DNA of 23,976 nucleotides from an uncultured Lachnospiraceae bacterium (GTDB lineage: Bacteria; Bacillota; Clostridia; Lachnospirales; Lachnospiraceae), in contig CAJUEY010000040.1 of the NCBI GenBank assembly GCA_910585825.1, positions 1-23,976 on the forward strand, read 5' to 3'. The translations under genes and the position numbers were made by a program. This document shows positions 8,782-16,394 of the stretch, one piece after another (position 1 is the stretch's first letter; each line of letters opens with the position of its first letter). Under the pieces are notes generated by a model, which was given only the letters and a program-made list of their open reading frames with translations, was not told the origin of the DNA and searched no databases.

Positions 8782-9672
8782 CTATTTTTCCCGATGTATC
8801 AAATATCGTAATAATTCTTCCAAAAACGAATGATTCTCAGAAAGGAAATGCAGCTTTTCCACTGCGTCCGCCGAAAGCCGTTCTACCTCTTCCCTGGCCT
8901 TTTCAATTCCCTCCCATGCCACATAAGTGGCTTTCTGGTTCTTTTTGTCGCTGCCTATGGGTTTGCCCAACACTTCCAGAGAGCTTGTTTCATCCAAAAT
9001 ATCATCCTGTATCTGAAAAGCCAGTCCTACTTCCCCTGCAATCTCCTCCACAGTCCTCTGCTCTTCTTCTGAGGCTCCCGCCAAAATCGCTCCTGCCAGC
9101 ATAGAAGCTTCGATCAAAGCGCCGGTTTTCAGACGGTAGATAAAATCCAGTTTTTCTTTGGATATCGAAACATCTCCTTCCGATTCCACATCAACGGCCT
9201 GTCCGCCTACCATTCCATATATGCCTGCTTTTCCCGCCAGAACCGCAAATGCCTGCGCCACTGCCTCATTCCCCGGCTCCATAAAAAATGCTTTTGCCGC
9301 TGTTTCATAGGCATAATTTAAAAGTGCGTCTCCTGCCAGAATCCCCATGGCTTCGCCGTATACGGCATGTGTCGTTTTCCTGCCCCTGCGGTATTCATCA
9401 TTGTCCATTGCCGGAAGATCATCATGTACCAGAGAATAGGTATGAATCATTTCGACTGCTGCCATAAAAGGTTCTATTGCTTTTGTCTCTCCTCCAAACA
9501 GACGGTACGTCTCCTGCATCAGCATAGGCCGAAGCCTCTTTCCCCCTGCCAGTATACTGTAATTCATTGCTTCCAGAACTGTCTTTTGAAAACCTTCTTC
9601 TCTGGGAAGATACTGCTTTAGAATTTCTTCGATTTCTGAGACTCTTTTTTTCAATTCCTTCTGCATATCCAT
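8782..9672 (-). CDS. ispA: Farnesyl/geranyl diphosphate synthase
   Basis: Class I trans-prenyltransferase joining isopentenyl diphosphate to allylic diphosphates to give farnesyl diphosphate for undecaprenyl and other lipids. The 296-aa protein has the first Asp-rich motif DDLPAMD (residues 84-90, with the two-residue insertion of bacterial type II FPP synthases) and an aromatic Tyr79 five residues before it, which fits C15 product length. The second Asp-rich motif is FQIQDDILD, and GGKRLRP lies at 43-49. Two Met codons are close together; the first is chosen because GGAGG lies 8 bases before it. The gap to xseB is 15 bases. Confidence 0.95.
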   Translation of the reverse strand: MDMQKELKKRVSEIEEILKQYLPREEGFQKTVLEAMNYSILAGGKRLRPMLMQETYRLFGGETKAIEPFMAAVEMIHTYSLVHDDLPAMDNDEYRRGRKTTHAVYGEAMGILAGDALLNYAYETAAKAFFMEPGNEAVAQAFAVLAGKAGIYGMVGGQAVDVESEGDVSISKEKLDFIYRLKTGALIEASMLAGAILAGASEEEQRTVEEIAGEVGLAFQIQDDILDETSSLEVLGKPIGSDKKNQKATYVAWEGIEKAREEVERLSADAVEKLHFLSENHSFLEELLRYLIHREK

Positions 9673-9687
9673 CCGCTGTACCTCCGC

Positions 9688-9903
9688 TTATTCAAATTCA
9701 TCCAGTTCTCCCTGCTCGTTGATCACGAGCATTTTCTTTTCTACCTGATCAATTCTGTCATTACACATTTTCAGTTTCTTCATGCCTTTTTCATATAAAA
9801 GAAAAGAATCCTCCAAGGAAATGTCCTGCTCGTCCATTTTTTCCAGAATATCTTCTATCTCTATCATTAATTCCTCTAAAGAGGATTGTTTTTCCTTCGT
9901 CAT
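9688..9903 (-). CDS. xseB: Exodeoxyribonuclease VII small subunit
   Basis: Small helical subunit that wraps the coiled coil of XseA in exonuclease VII, a single-strand-specific nuclease. The 71-aa protein is of normal size, with the family pattern SLEELMIEIEDILEKMD and LEDSFLLYEKGMKKLK. It overlaps xseA by ATGA (9900-9903), which favours balanced translation of the two subunits. Confidence 0.95.
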   Translation of the reverse strand: MTKEKQSSLEELMIEIEDILEKMDEQDISLEDSFLLYEKGMKKLKMCNDRIDQVEKKMLVINEQGELDEFE

Positions 9904-11105
9904 ATGGTTTCCCTTCTTTCCCTGACATCTGCTATGATCGTTCCGTCCTGCAGACGGATTTGAATCTCATCCCCCGGCCTGACATGAGAAACCTGACTAA
10001 TCCGCTTTCCCTTCTGATCTGTTACAAAAGCCAGCCCCTGACTTAGCTTCTTGGCCGGTGATATGCCGTCTATCCGCTCTGCCAGTACGCCAAGCCGATA
10101 ACGCATTTCCCTGATCTGGTCAAGCATCTTCTGTTCCAGCTTTTCTTCCAGATTCATCGCACGCTGTTTCCTGTCATTCAACTGATTCTTCGGACTTTTC
10201 ATGGCAAGGGACTGGGAAAGCCTCTGATAACGGTTCCTTGCGGATTCCGCCTTCCATTCCATCTCATGCCGCAGCCGATAGTGCAGGCTGTCTAATTCAT
10301 CAAACAACTCAAATATATCATAAACGGCAAGTTCTGCTCCCGCTGAAGGAGTCGGCGCCCTAAGGTCTGCCGCAAAATCCGCTATCGTCGTATCGGTTTC
10401 ATGCCCCACCGCAGAAATTAACGGCGTCTGACAGTCAAAAATAGCTCTGGCGACAATTTCTTCGTTAAAAGCCCACAAATCTTCTATAGAGCCACCGCCT
10501 CTTCCTACGATAATCGTATCTACTCCCATTTGATCCAATGCCCGGATACCGTTTACAATGCTTTCTGCCGCTCCCTCTCCCTGCACTCTGGCAGGATATA
10601 AAATAAGCTGTACATAGGGATTTCTTCTGCCTGCAATGTTACGGATATCCTGCACGGCCGCCCCTGTGGGCGCCGTTACAATTCCAAGGGTTTTGATATA
10701 TTTCGGTATCGGCTTTTTATACTCTTCTGCAAACATTCCCATTTCCAAAAGAGTCTGTTTCAATGCCTCAAACTGAAGATAAAGGCTTCCTTCCCCGTCT
10801 TTTTGAATCTCCTTTGCATACAGCTGATAACGTCCGTCCCGTTCATACACTTCTATAGAACCGGTAACAATAACTTTATCTCCGGCCTGCATATGAAATG
10901 AAAGGCCCCTTCGGCTGCCGGCAAACATAACTGCTGCAATCGCTGCTTTTTCGTCTTTGATGGTAAAATAAATGTGCCCGGATGAATGATATTTACAGTT
11001 GGATACTTCCCCTTTTATGCATATGCTATGCAGCATAAAATCCTGAGCAAACATATTTTTAATGTATGCATTCACCTGACTTACAGAATATGCCGTTCTT
11101 CTCAT
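9900..11105 (-). CDS. xseA: Exodeoxyribonuclease VII large subunit
   Basis: Catalytic subunit of exonuclease VII, which degrades single-stranded DNA from both ends. The 401-aa protein starts with an OB-fold DNA-binding domain (about 1-100, including CKYHSSGHIYFTIKD). The catalytic core has VGRGGGSIEDLWAFNEE and SAVGHETDTTIADFAADLRA, both hallmarks. A coiled coil (about 260-345) is the docking surface for XseB, and a short C-terminal beta domain follows. Both ends overlap neighbours by ATGA: nusB upstream and xseB downstream. folD, which often lies between nusB and xseA in Firmicutes, is absent. Confidence 0.97.
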   Translation of the reverse strand: MRRTAYSVSQVNAYIKNMFAQDFMLHSICIKGEVSNCKYHSSGHIYFTIKDEKAAIAAVMFAGSRRGLSFHMQAGDKVIVTGSIEVYERDGRYQLYAKEIQKDGEGSLYLQFEALKQTLLEMGMFAEEYKKPIPKYIKTLGIVTAPTGAAVQDIRNIAGRRNPYVQLILYPARVQGEGAAESIVNGIRALDQMGVDTIIVGRGGGSIEDLWAFNEEIVARAIFDCQTPLISAVGHETDTTIADFAADLRAPTPSAGAELAVYDIFELFDELDSLHYRLRHEMEWKAESARNRYQRLSQSLAMKSPKNQLNDRKQRAMNLEEKLEQKMLDQIREMRYRLGVLAERIDGISPAKKLSQGLAFVTDQKGKRISQVSHVRPGDEIQIRLQDGTIIADVRERRETI

Positions 11106-11494
11106 GGAATTTTCGCCAGAATTCCGTTCACAAAGGAAGAGGAATCGTCCGTCCCGTATTTCTTGGCCAGTTCTACCGCCTCATTGATGGCTACGCCTGT
11201 AGGAATATCATCTTCAAATTTAATCTCGTAAACGGCAAGCCGCAGCAAAGTCAGATCTACCTTGCCCATTCGGGCGGTCTTCCAGCCCCGCGTCACTGCA
11301 TTGATCATCCCATCAATCTCTTCTACCCTGTCTGCAACTGCTAAAATCTTATTTTGAATATAGACTGCATCCGGATCTGCTGCATCCAAATCCTCTGAAA
11401 TATACTGCAGCTGTTCGGTCAGTTCTTCTTTTGGGTAAAACTCAATACGGAACAAAATGCTAAAAATCTGTTCTCTGATTTTTCTTCTTGTCAT
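11102..11494 (-). CDS. nusB: Transcription antitermination factor NusB
   Basis: RNA-binding factor that with NusE (S10) binds boxA and supports rRNA antitermination. The 130-aa all-helical protein has the NusB-fold landmarks: the basic N-terminal RRKIREQIFSILFRIEF, central VDLTLLRLAVYEIKFEDDIPT and C-terminal AINEAVELAKKYGTDDSSSFVNGIL. Start ATG follows AGAGGAGAAAG. It is the first gene of the long packed run to recN and overlaps xseA by ATGA. Only about 33 bases separate it from the asp23 terminator, which leaves little room for a promoter. Confidence 0.96.
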   Translation of the reverse strand: MTRRKIREQIFSILFRIEFYPKEELTEQLQYISEDLDAADPDAVYIQNKILAVADRVEEIDGMINAVTRGWKTARMGKVDLTLLRLAVYEIKFEDDIPTGVAINEAVELAKKYGTDDSSSFVNGILAKIP

Positions 11495-11526
11495 ATGACT
11501 TTCTCCTCTTTTTGAAAACGTCCTTT

Positions 11527-11563
11527 AAAAACAAGTAAAGGTGCCATTCGACACCTTTACTTG
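11527..11563 (-). terminator. Strong hairpin between asp23 and nusB
   Basis: A perfect 12-bp stem (CAAGTAAAGGTG and CACCTTTACTTG) has an 8-base loop and is followed on the minus strand by TTTTT. The asp23 stop codon lies inside the upstream arm. It is a strong intrinsic terminator by appearance; because nusB starts 33 bases on, partial readthrough is likely the way nusB is transcribed. Confidence 0.85.
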
Positions 11564-11934
11564 CTTTTTCCCATGTCAACGCTGGCAATTCTGACATTTA
11601 CACAGGACACTTCCAATCCTGTCATATTCTCAATCGCTGTCTTCACTTTCTCCTGCACTTTCGCCGATACATCGGGAATCGCATATCCATATGCAATATT
11701 CAACGCCACATCTACCCGGACAATTCCGTCTGTTACGTCCACACGGATACCTTTGGAAAGATTCTTCATACCAAGCTTGCTGACCAGCTCATTGGTGATA
11801 TTTCCGGCCATGGAGCTGACTCCTTCCACTTCTGTAGATGCAAGTCCTGCAATGATCGCAACGACTTCATCTGCAATCTTGACTTCGCCTAATTTATCTT
11901 CTTTGATCTTAAATCCTTTTCTATCTTCAGCCAT
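11557..11934 (-). CDS. Asp23/Gls24 family envelope stress protein
   Basis: Small cytosolic or membrane-associated protein of the Asp23/Gls24 family, found next to nusB in most clostridia. Its precise role is unsettled; Staphylococcus Asp23 is tethered to the membrane by a partner and affects cell-wall stress. The 125-aa protein has the family core GEVKIADEVVAIIAGLASTE, followed by EGVSSM and VDVALNIAYGYAIPDVSAKVQ. Start ATG follows AGGAGG. It has its own extended -10 promoter and its own terminator, so it can be made apart from the nusB run. No transmembrane segment is visible. Confidence 0.93.
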   Translation of the reverse strand: MAEDRKGFKIKEDKLGEVKIADEVVAIIAGLASTEVEGVSSMAGNITNELVSKLGMKNLSKGIRVDVTDGIVRVDVALNIAYGYAIPDVSAKVQEKVKTAIENMTGLEVSCVNVRIASVDMGKSK

Positions 11935-11963
11935 TTGAATGCCTCCTAATGATATGATAATCT

Positions 11964-11992
11964 ATTATATCAGACTCTTTTTGATTTGGGAA
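11964..11992 (-). promoter_or_regulatory. Extended -10 promoter of asp23
   Basis: On the minus strand a perfect TATAAT (11964-11969) is preceded by TGn, an extended -10, with a weak -35 TTCCCA (11987-11992) at 17 bases. It lies about 30 bases before the asp23 start and probably also serves nusB-recN through readthrough. Confidence 0.65.
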
Positions 11993-12002
11993 CTAAAAAA
12001 TT

Positions 12003-12811
12003 TTAATTGAGAAAGAAAACGGCAATCTCCCAATATCCGCTCTTCGGCGAGCCGTGACGAATCAAAATTCCCTGTTCTTTCAGCTTCTTGATATTTGATT
12101 CGACATTTCTGCTTGCAATTCCAATCTGCTCTGCCAGCTTTGCTGCAGAAAGCTGTGGATCTTTTGAAAGAAGTTCCAGAATCTTCTGCTGGGTATCATT
12201 TGGTTCCGGTTTCTCAATATTTTGATGTTTCTCCGATGCTTTCCTCATATTTCTCCGATGCTTTCTCAAGTTTTTTCTGATATTGCCCTAATCTTTCTAA
12301 CATATCTTCCAAACTCTGCATTGATAAAGGTTTACGAAAAAGAATTACCCGAAACATATTGTCAAAAACCTGAAACTCTGGTATAGGAAGCGCATAATCC
12401 TCAGCAGCATCCATAATTCTTCTGATACCGGTTCCCCAAGACTCAACCAAACCCATTTGATTTCATACATTTGCAATTGATCTGTTCCGAAGTCTGGAAT
12501 GACCGTTCATAATTTCCTCATAAGTAAGTCCGTTATAAAGACCTCCAGGAGAAGTCACCTCCAGACGATCATCATAAAGCGCCACCTGAATGCAGGAAGC
12601 AACAGACATATTACGATGGCAATGTAGAATATCTGCACCTCCGTCATCGTCTTCCTGCAGAATCCGCCAATTGATCAGCTGTGATCAGGCGGCCTCCCTG
12701 CGTATTGGCAAAGGCGATGATCGTCTTTATATATTTCTCTGATTTTTCAGGAAGCATTACTTTAAATTCTATATTTTTCGACTCACCGTAAATGATTTCT
12801 TCTATCGTCAT
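12003..12811 (-). pseudogene. AlbA_2/AAA_4 ATP-binding regulator, decayed
   Basis: Broken gene of the Schlafen AlbA_2 / divergent AAA_4 family (RNA or DNA-binding ATPases sometimes labelled RecG-like or transcriptional regulators). The start is good: ATG at 12809-12811 after AAGGAGG, then MTIEEIIYGESKNIEFK and KTIIAFANTQGG. A large internal deletion follows. Reading resumes in another frame with IQVALYDDRLEVTSPGGLYN and EEIMNGHSRLRNRSIANV, meets an in-frame TGA at 12463-12465, then MGLVESWGTGIRRIMDAAED, the conserved C-terminal core. A frameshift in a 22-base-period repeat (12228-12265) separates the last part, a winged helix (ILELLSKDPQLSAAKLAEQI) ending at 12003. At least three lesions make it non-functional. 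The minus strand leads into the asp23 promoter. Confidence 0.85.
12228..12265 (-). repeat. 16-bp direct repeat, 22-bp period, causing frameshift
   Basis: TTTCTCCGATGCTTTC occurs at 12228-12243 and again at 12250-12265. On the coding (minus) strand, removing one 22-base period joins EKASEK directly to HQNIEKPEPND and restores the reading frame of the pseudogene's C-terminus. The repeat is therefore the likely cause of that frameshift. Confidence 0.85.
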
Positions 12812-13204
12812 CTTGCCGCCTCCTTGCTCTATTTTTATGATACTCAGATTTTATGTTTTTATTATTTCCAGCTATAACGAGGAATATCTTCTCTCAATGT
12901 GTCTATTAGAAATTCGGTTATTATTTATTGTATTTTAAAATGGCAATTTAAGCAAGTTATTCCGGAATTACAGATATAATAATTTTATTTTTTGATGGTA
13001 TATTTTTTCTAACATCCGCCCCCATGAGCAGCTAAAGAACATTTAAAAAACAGAGTATACCATTGCATACCCTGTTTCCAATTTTTTTATTATTTTATTA
13101 ACGAAGATATTTCTGTAAACTACATCCTCCCTGTCATTTTTTCTCTACAATTCAGATCATATAATCTCTACGTTCATATCATGAAACTTTTTAAAAAACT
13201 TGTA
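12812..13204. other. AT-rich intergenic region
   Basis: No gene longer than a relic is visible. On the minus strand a short open stretch ending at 12862 reads FLIDTLREDIPRYSWK and stop, which looks like the C-terminal tail of a lost gene that once preceded the AlbA_2 gene. The rest is AT-rich filler with a terminator at 13045-13077. Confidence 0.5.
13045..13077 (-). terminator. Terminator after the three-gene operon
   Basis: On the minus strand AAACAGGGTAT pairs with ATACTCTGTTT (11 bp, one G-U) around an 8-base loop, then TTTTTT. It lies about 130 bases past the stop of the 409-aa gene. A near-copy closes gpmI at 17688-17721. Confidence 0.75.
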
Positions 13205-14434
13205 TTACCATTGTATTTCTTTAAGTTTCAATTCATCTCCCTGAATCATTTTATGGAATTGGCCAAATACAAACTCTTCTTTCACTTTATGAATAAATTT
13301 TCTATCCGTCATTAGTCTTTGTATTGTAATCATCAGTCCTCCAATATCTAAGTCCTTGATTGCTTTTTCTCTGCCCATAGCCATATTTGCTCCAACCCAG
13401 ATCACGTTACTCGTTGATGCAATCAGATTAGAATAGAGAATAATTTTTCTCGTTTTGACACTATAAACATCTCTTGAACTATAGTTATTCTCATCATACA
13501 TCAACATATGCAATGTACTAATGATAGTATTGATAAAAACCGCTAATCCTGCAGAAGCGCCTGCTTTTATTAAATCTCCTGTACTGATATACCGTGTGAT
13601 TTTTTCTGCATTCGTATTAGATAATAATAAATTTGCACCTGGAAGCTGAATACCGCATGGCGTATACATATCTGTCCCAATATGTATAACCTGTTTCATG
13701 ACAGCCGCCACAACAGCGCCGGCATCTTCATTCACTCTTTCCAGCGATTTTTTCAGTGTAGTCGAAGTAGATGCACCCATGCCAATTTTAGGATTCTTAT
13801 AGTTAAAATCATATATGACATGATTTGTAGTAATAATGGGCGTTCTCACACATGTAATTGTGTTTGTAAGGATATTTGCCGTCCCAAAAATTAATCCTAA
13901 AATCGGATCGTGCCCAAGAGTTGAAAATCGGTGATTTGCTCCTTTAAATAATTTTAAACTCACATCTACATACCCAGTGGCATCGTAAGGAACTCCTCTG
14001 CCAGATATAATTTGATCTAACGGCGCATAATATTTTGTTGACGTCGCCGAAACGCCGTTATCAAACTTCTGAAGAACTTTATCTTGAATATCATGGAGAA
14101 ATTCTTCCTTACTGTTTCCCTGTCCGGCCTTTTCAACTTTTGTAAGATGATTCATAATAAAAATTCTGCCACATTGAAGCGCAGTAGCAACAAAAAGAAA
14201 CGCGATATCCACTCCCTTTAACCCCGTCTGCAATTCAAATTCCCGATCTAAATCATCTAATATTTCTTTTGCATTATGAGCTACGTCAGCAACCCTTGCA
14301 GACTCATTCCCGATCATCTCCATATTCGCCAATATGCTTTCCGCATCATCATACAGCCGGTTTTGTCTTTTTTGAACCTCTTCTTCCTCCCTTTGCAATT
14401 CTTGCCGTCTTCGTTGCAACTCCTCAAGATTCAT
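13205..14434 (-). CDS. Unknown protein, coiled coil plus hydrophobic core (409 aa)
   Basis: Not recognised with confidence. Residues 1-66 are a strongly charged coiled coil (EELQRRRQELQREEEEVQKR). Three mostly apolar segments (about 74-96, 290-312, 331-352) may be membrane-inserting or buried helices. The middle is rich in polar and aromatic motifs that look conserved: GRGVPYDATGYVDVSLKLF, STLGHDPILG with GHDP at 174-177, and IFGTANILTNT. No nucleotide-binding, nuclease or toxin signature is visible. No signal peptide is present. It is the last gene of a three-gene operon, 25 bases after the PH-like/DUF697 gene. The GGAGGAG before it is rather far (about 12 bases) from the ATG. Third-position AT richness suggests foreign origin. 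A membrane-associated effector is possible, but no function is assigned. Confidence 0.8.
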   Translation of the reverse strand: MNLEELQRRRQELQREEEEVQKRQNRLYDDAESILANMEMIGNESARVADVAHNAKEILDDLDREFELQTGLKGVDIAFLFVATALQCGRIFIMNHLTKVEKAGQGNSKEEFLHDIQDKVLQKFDNGVSATSTKYYAPLDQIISGRGVPYDATGYVDVSLKLFKGANHRFSTLGHDPILGLIFGTANILTNTITCVRTPIITTNHVIYDFNYKNPKIGMGASTSTTLKKSLERVNEDAGAVVAAVMKQVIHIGTDMYTPCGIQLPGANLLLSNTNAEKITRYISTGDLIKAGASAGLAVFINTIISTLHMLMYDENNYSSRDVYSVKTRKIILYSNLIASTSNVIWVGANMAMGREKAIKDLDIGGLMITIQRLMTDRKFIHKVKEEFVFGQFHKMIQGDELKLKEIQW

Positions 14435-14459
14435 ATGAATTTATCTCTCCTCCCATTTA

Positions 14460-15608
14460 TCAATTACCGAGATCGCGAAGTTCCTGATACTCTCTCTTCC
14501 ACGCTTCCACTTTCGCATTTTTATCCCCCGATTCCATTTCCAGCTTTTTAATATATTTTTCATAATCAAGTAAAAGCTTTTTATAGTTTTCCACAGAATT
14601 TTTATAAAGTTCCTGTTCTTGTCTTGATTTTTTTAGTATTACTCTGAATGTTTCCCTTTCCCTAAAAAACATCTCTGCCTGCTTTCTCAATTTTATCTCA
14701 TATTCTCTTGATGCCGCTACATAACCCTCATTTTTATTTTCTACCCGATATTTATTCATTTCGTACTGCTGCCGCTCAAAAAAATTAGAAACTGCAAGCC
14801 ATCCAATTGTCTCTGTAACACCTGCAGCAGTTGCGGTATTAACGGCATTACCCAGAAACGGGATCCATCCAACTAACACTTGTGAAGCAGAACGTCCCAC
14901 AATTGATGCCGTCGCACTTCCAATAATGCTTTTTGCCAGCGACTCTGTCACTTCAATACGAAAAACCTTCCCTAGTGAAACGATCATTGTGATCTGTATT
15001 GGCATAATTACCGCATTGTCTGAAAGAGGAATTTGCGACAGCGGCGTAATAGCGGCGGCTCCTGCCGCAACAGACGCGGTATGAATAATCTCACCGCATT
15101 TTTCTTTTTGTTCTTCCGTTAACTGTAATTTTCCAACTTCTCCAGATATTCTCCTGCAGCTTTGATCTTCATTTTTCAGATATTCCTCTTTCAATTTTAA
15201 AAGAATCTCTTTTAAATTAGACTTGTAATAATAACCATATCCTATCTGATAATTTTCTCCTTTTTTCAATATAATTTCTAAACTTGCATCCGTACTGGTT
15301 ATTCTTCCTTTTTTATCTGCCGTTATCCTTATATCAACAATATCAGCATAATTAAAATAAAAAGTCTTTTCCAGCATCTGTCTGCAATATATCCCCGAAT
15401 CTGTAAAAACCATTCCATTTTTAGCGCTATTCATCACTGTAGTGTCAATAAAAACAATGATTGCTTCATAATTTATATTGGAATCAAAATGTCTGGATAT
15501 TTTTGTTTTTCTTTCATTGGGAATATCCGGGTAATAAAACACCTTGTACTCTTCAGGAACCAATTGTAACGACTTGACCACTCTTGTCATTTCTTCTCTT
15601 CTGTCCAT
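14460..15608 (-). CDS. PH-like + DUF697-like + coiled-coil protein (382 aa)
   Basis: Function unknown; the architecture is readable. Residues about 47-140 resemble a bacterial PH-like fold (IIVFIDTTVMNSAKNGMVFT and a following GIY, then an alternating beta pattern). Residues about 172-275 resemble DUF697, the paired hydrophobic-helix domain seen in YcjF and GTPase-associated proteins: AAITPLSQIPLSDNAVIMPI and VGRSASQVLVGWIPFLGNAV. Residues 276-378 form a long charged coiled coil. Unlike many DUF697 proteins it has no GTPase P-loop. The hydrophobic core suggests membrane association. Start ATG follows AGGAGGG. It lies 61 bases after the 106-aa gene and 25 before the 409-aa gene, so the three are probably one transcript. 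Domain calls are by recognition, not search. Confidence 0.82.
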   Translation of the reverse strand: MDRREEMTRVVKSLQLVPEEYKVFYYPDIPNERKTKISRHFDSNINYEAIIVFIDTTVMNSAKNGMVFTDSGIYCRQMLEKTFYFNYADIVDIRITADKKGRITSTDASLEIILKKGENYQIGYGYYYKSNLKEILLKLKEEYLKNEDQSCRRISGEVGKLQLTEEQKEKCGEIIHTASVAAGAAAITPLSQIPLSDNAVIMPIQITMIVSLGKVFRIEVTESLAKSIIGSATASIVGRSASQVLVGWIPFLGNAVNTATAAGVTETIGWLAVSNFFERQQYEMNKYRVENKNEGYVAASREYEIKLRKQAEMFFRERETFRVILKKSRQEQELYKNSVENYKKLLLDYEKYIKKLEMESGDKNAKVEAWKREYQELRDLGN

Positions 15609-15669
15609 TTGAGGACCCTCCTAATCAAACTTTCCGCAAAATTTTTGAAATTGACATTTCGTAAAACCA

Positions 15670-15990
15670 TTATCGCTTTTTTCGATAAAAGCCATTTTCA
15701 TCCTTATATGCCACACCATGCTCTTCCCAGATTGGACCCAGCATAGTAATAACTCTTATATTTTGACCTTCATATGCCTCATCATAGAGTCTCTCTAACT
15801 CAGAATTGCTCATTGTCTTTGCTCTATCCTTTAACGCTTGTACAAATCCCATTATCTCTGTTTTCTTTGATGTACGTTTTATCGCGCGCATAATGTCCCA
15901 ATTATCCCATTCTTCCGCTCTCATCTGCGCTTGTAGAATCTCCTCCTGCATTTCTCTTCCTTTGTCTGCAATAAAACTAAATAAACCCAT
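15670..15990 (-). CDS. Small helical protein of unknown function (106 aa)
   Basis: First gene of the three-gene operon; not recognised. The MGLFSFIADKGREMQEEILQ start is an amphipathic helix. The protein is highly charged throughout, predicted mainly helical, with a basic tail (DENGFYRKKR) and no cysteine. It has no signal peptide or transmembrane helix. The MSNSELERLYDEAYEG segment is reminiscent of small clostridial proteins in which a short motif follows MSD/MSN-E-L, but I cannot name a family. Start ATG follows AAAAGGAGGATTATT, and a promoter and an operator-like inverted repeat lie directly upstream, so it is a real expressed gene rather than a chance frame. Confidence 0.78.
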   Translation of the reverse strand: MGLFSFIADKGREMQEEILQAQMRAEEWDNWDIMRAIKRTSKKTEIMGFVQALKDRAKTMSNSELERLYDEAYEGQNIRVITMLGPIWEEHGVAYKDENGFYRKKR

Positions 15991-16010
15991 AATAATCCTC
16001 CTTTTTATTT

Positions 16011-16027
16011 TGTCCTATTACAGGACA
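16011..16027. promoter_or_regulatory. Operator-like inverted repeat TGTCCT-n5-AGGACA
   Basis: TGTCCTATTACAGGACA is a perfect 6-bp inverted repeat with a 5-base spacer. It sits in the 5' leader of the three-gene operon, just downstream of the predicted -10, and also upstream of the divergent XRE gene. A repressor bound here could control both. Part of it (TTTGTCCTAT) recurs before the WYL gene. Confidence 0.6.
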
Positions 16028-16043
16028 TTCTTATGTGTTTTTT

Positions 16044-16072
16044 ATATTACCATAAATATTATTTTATGACAA
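16044..16072 (-). promoter_or_regulatory. Promoter of the three-gene operon
   Basis: On the minus strand TTGTCA (16067-16072) and TAATAT (16044-16049) are 17 bases apart, a good SigA-type match. The inverted repeat at 16011-16027 lies just downstream of the expected start site. Confidence 0.65.
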
Positions 16073-16090
16073 GCCAAAAAGAGGTACTCC

Positions 16091-16345
16091 ATGAAACGTT
16101 TAACCACTACCACCACACAAAAACACAACATGATAGGCTCCAGACTAAAACAATTCCGTCTGGAGCAAAAACTAAGCCAAAAGGAACTCTCCGACCGCCT
16201 GGAGACAGAGGCTGTCTATATCTGCCGCGGCTCCATATCCCGCATTGAAGACGGCAGCAGAACCGTTACCGATTTGGAATTATATGGACTATCCAAAATC
16301 CTCGGGAAACCGATCGAATCTTTTTTTAAAGAATATCCTTCCTGA
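16091..16345 (+). CDS. XRE-family transcriptional regulator
   Basis: Small 84-aa helix-turn-helix protein of the lambda Cro/C1 (HTH_3) type. Residues about 15-72 carry the fold: IGSRLKQFRLEQKLSQKELS, GSISRIEDGSRTVTDLELY and LSKILGKPIESFF, the last being the usual helix 5 ending. No sensor or peptidase domain follows, so it is a minimal DNA-binding protein, probably a dimeric repressor. It is the only clear plus-strand gene here and is divergent from the three-gene operon with about 100 bases between, so control of that operon and of itself is the natural guess. The first ATG (after AAAGAGGTACTCC) is chosen; an internal Met at residue 14 is an alternative start. Confidence 0.9.
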   Translation: MKRLTTTTTQKHNMIGSRLKQFRLEQKLSQKELSDRLETEAVYICRGSISRIEDGSRTVTDLELYGLSKILGKPIESFFKEYPS

Positions 16346-16394
16346 CAACAGGGATAAGCAACCGAAACCTCCACCCCAAGCCATGCACCTCCCG

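Noticed and set aside
12862..12925. C-terminal-like tail FLIDTLREDIPRYSWK on the minus strand
   Set aside because: Only about 20 codons open; kept as a note in the intergenic entry and not called as a gene.
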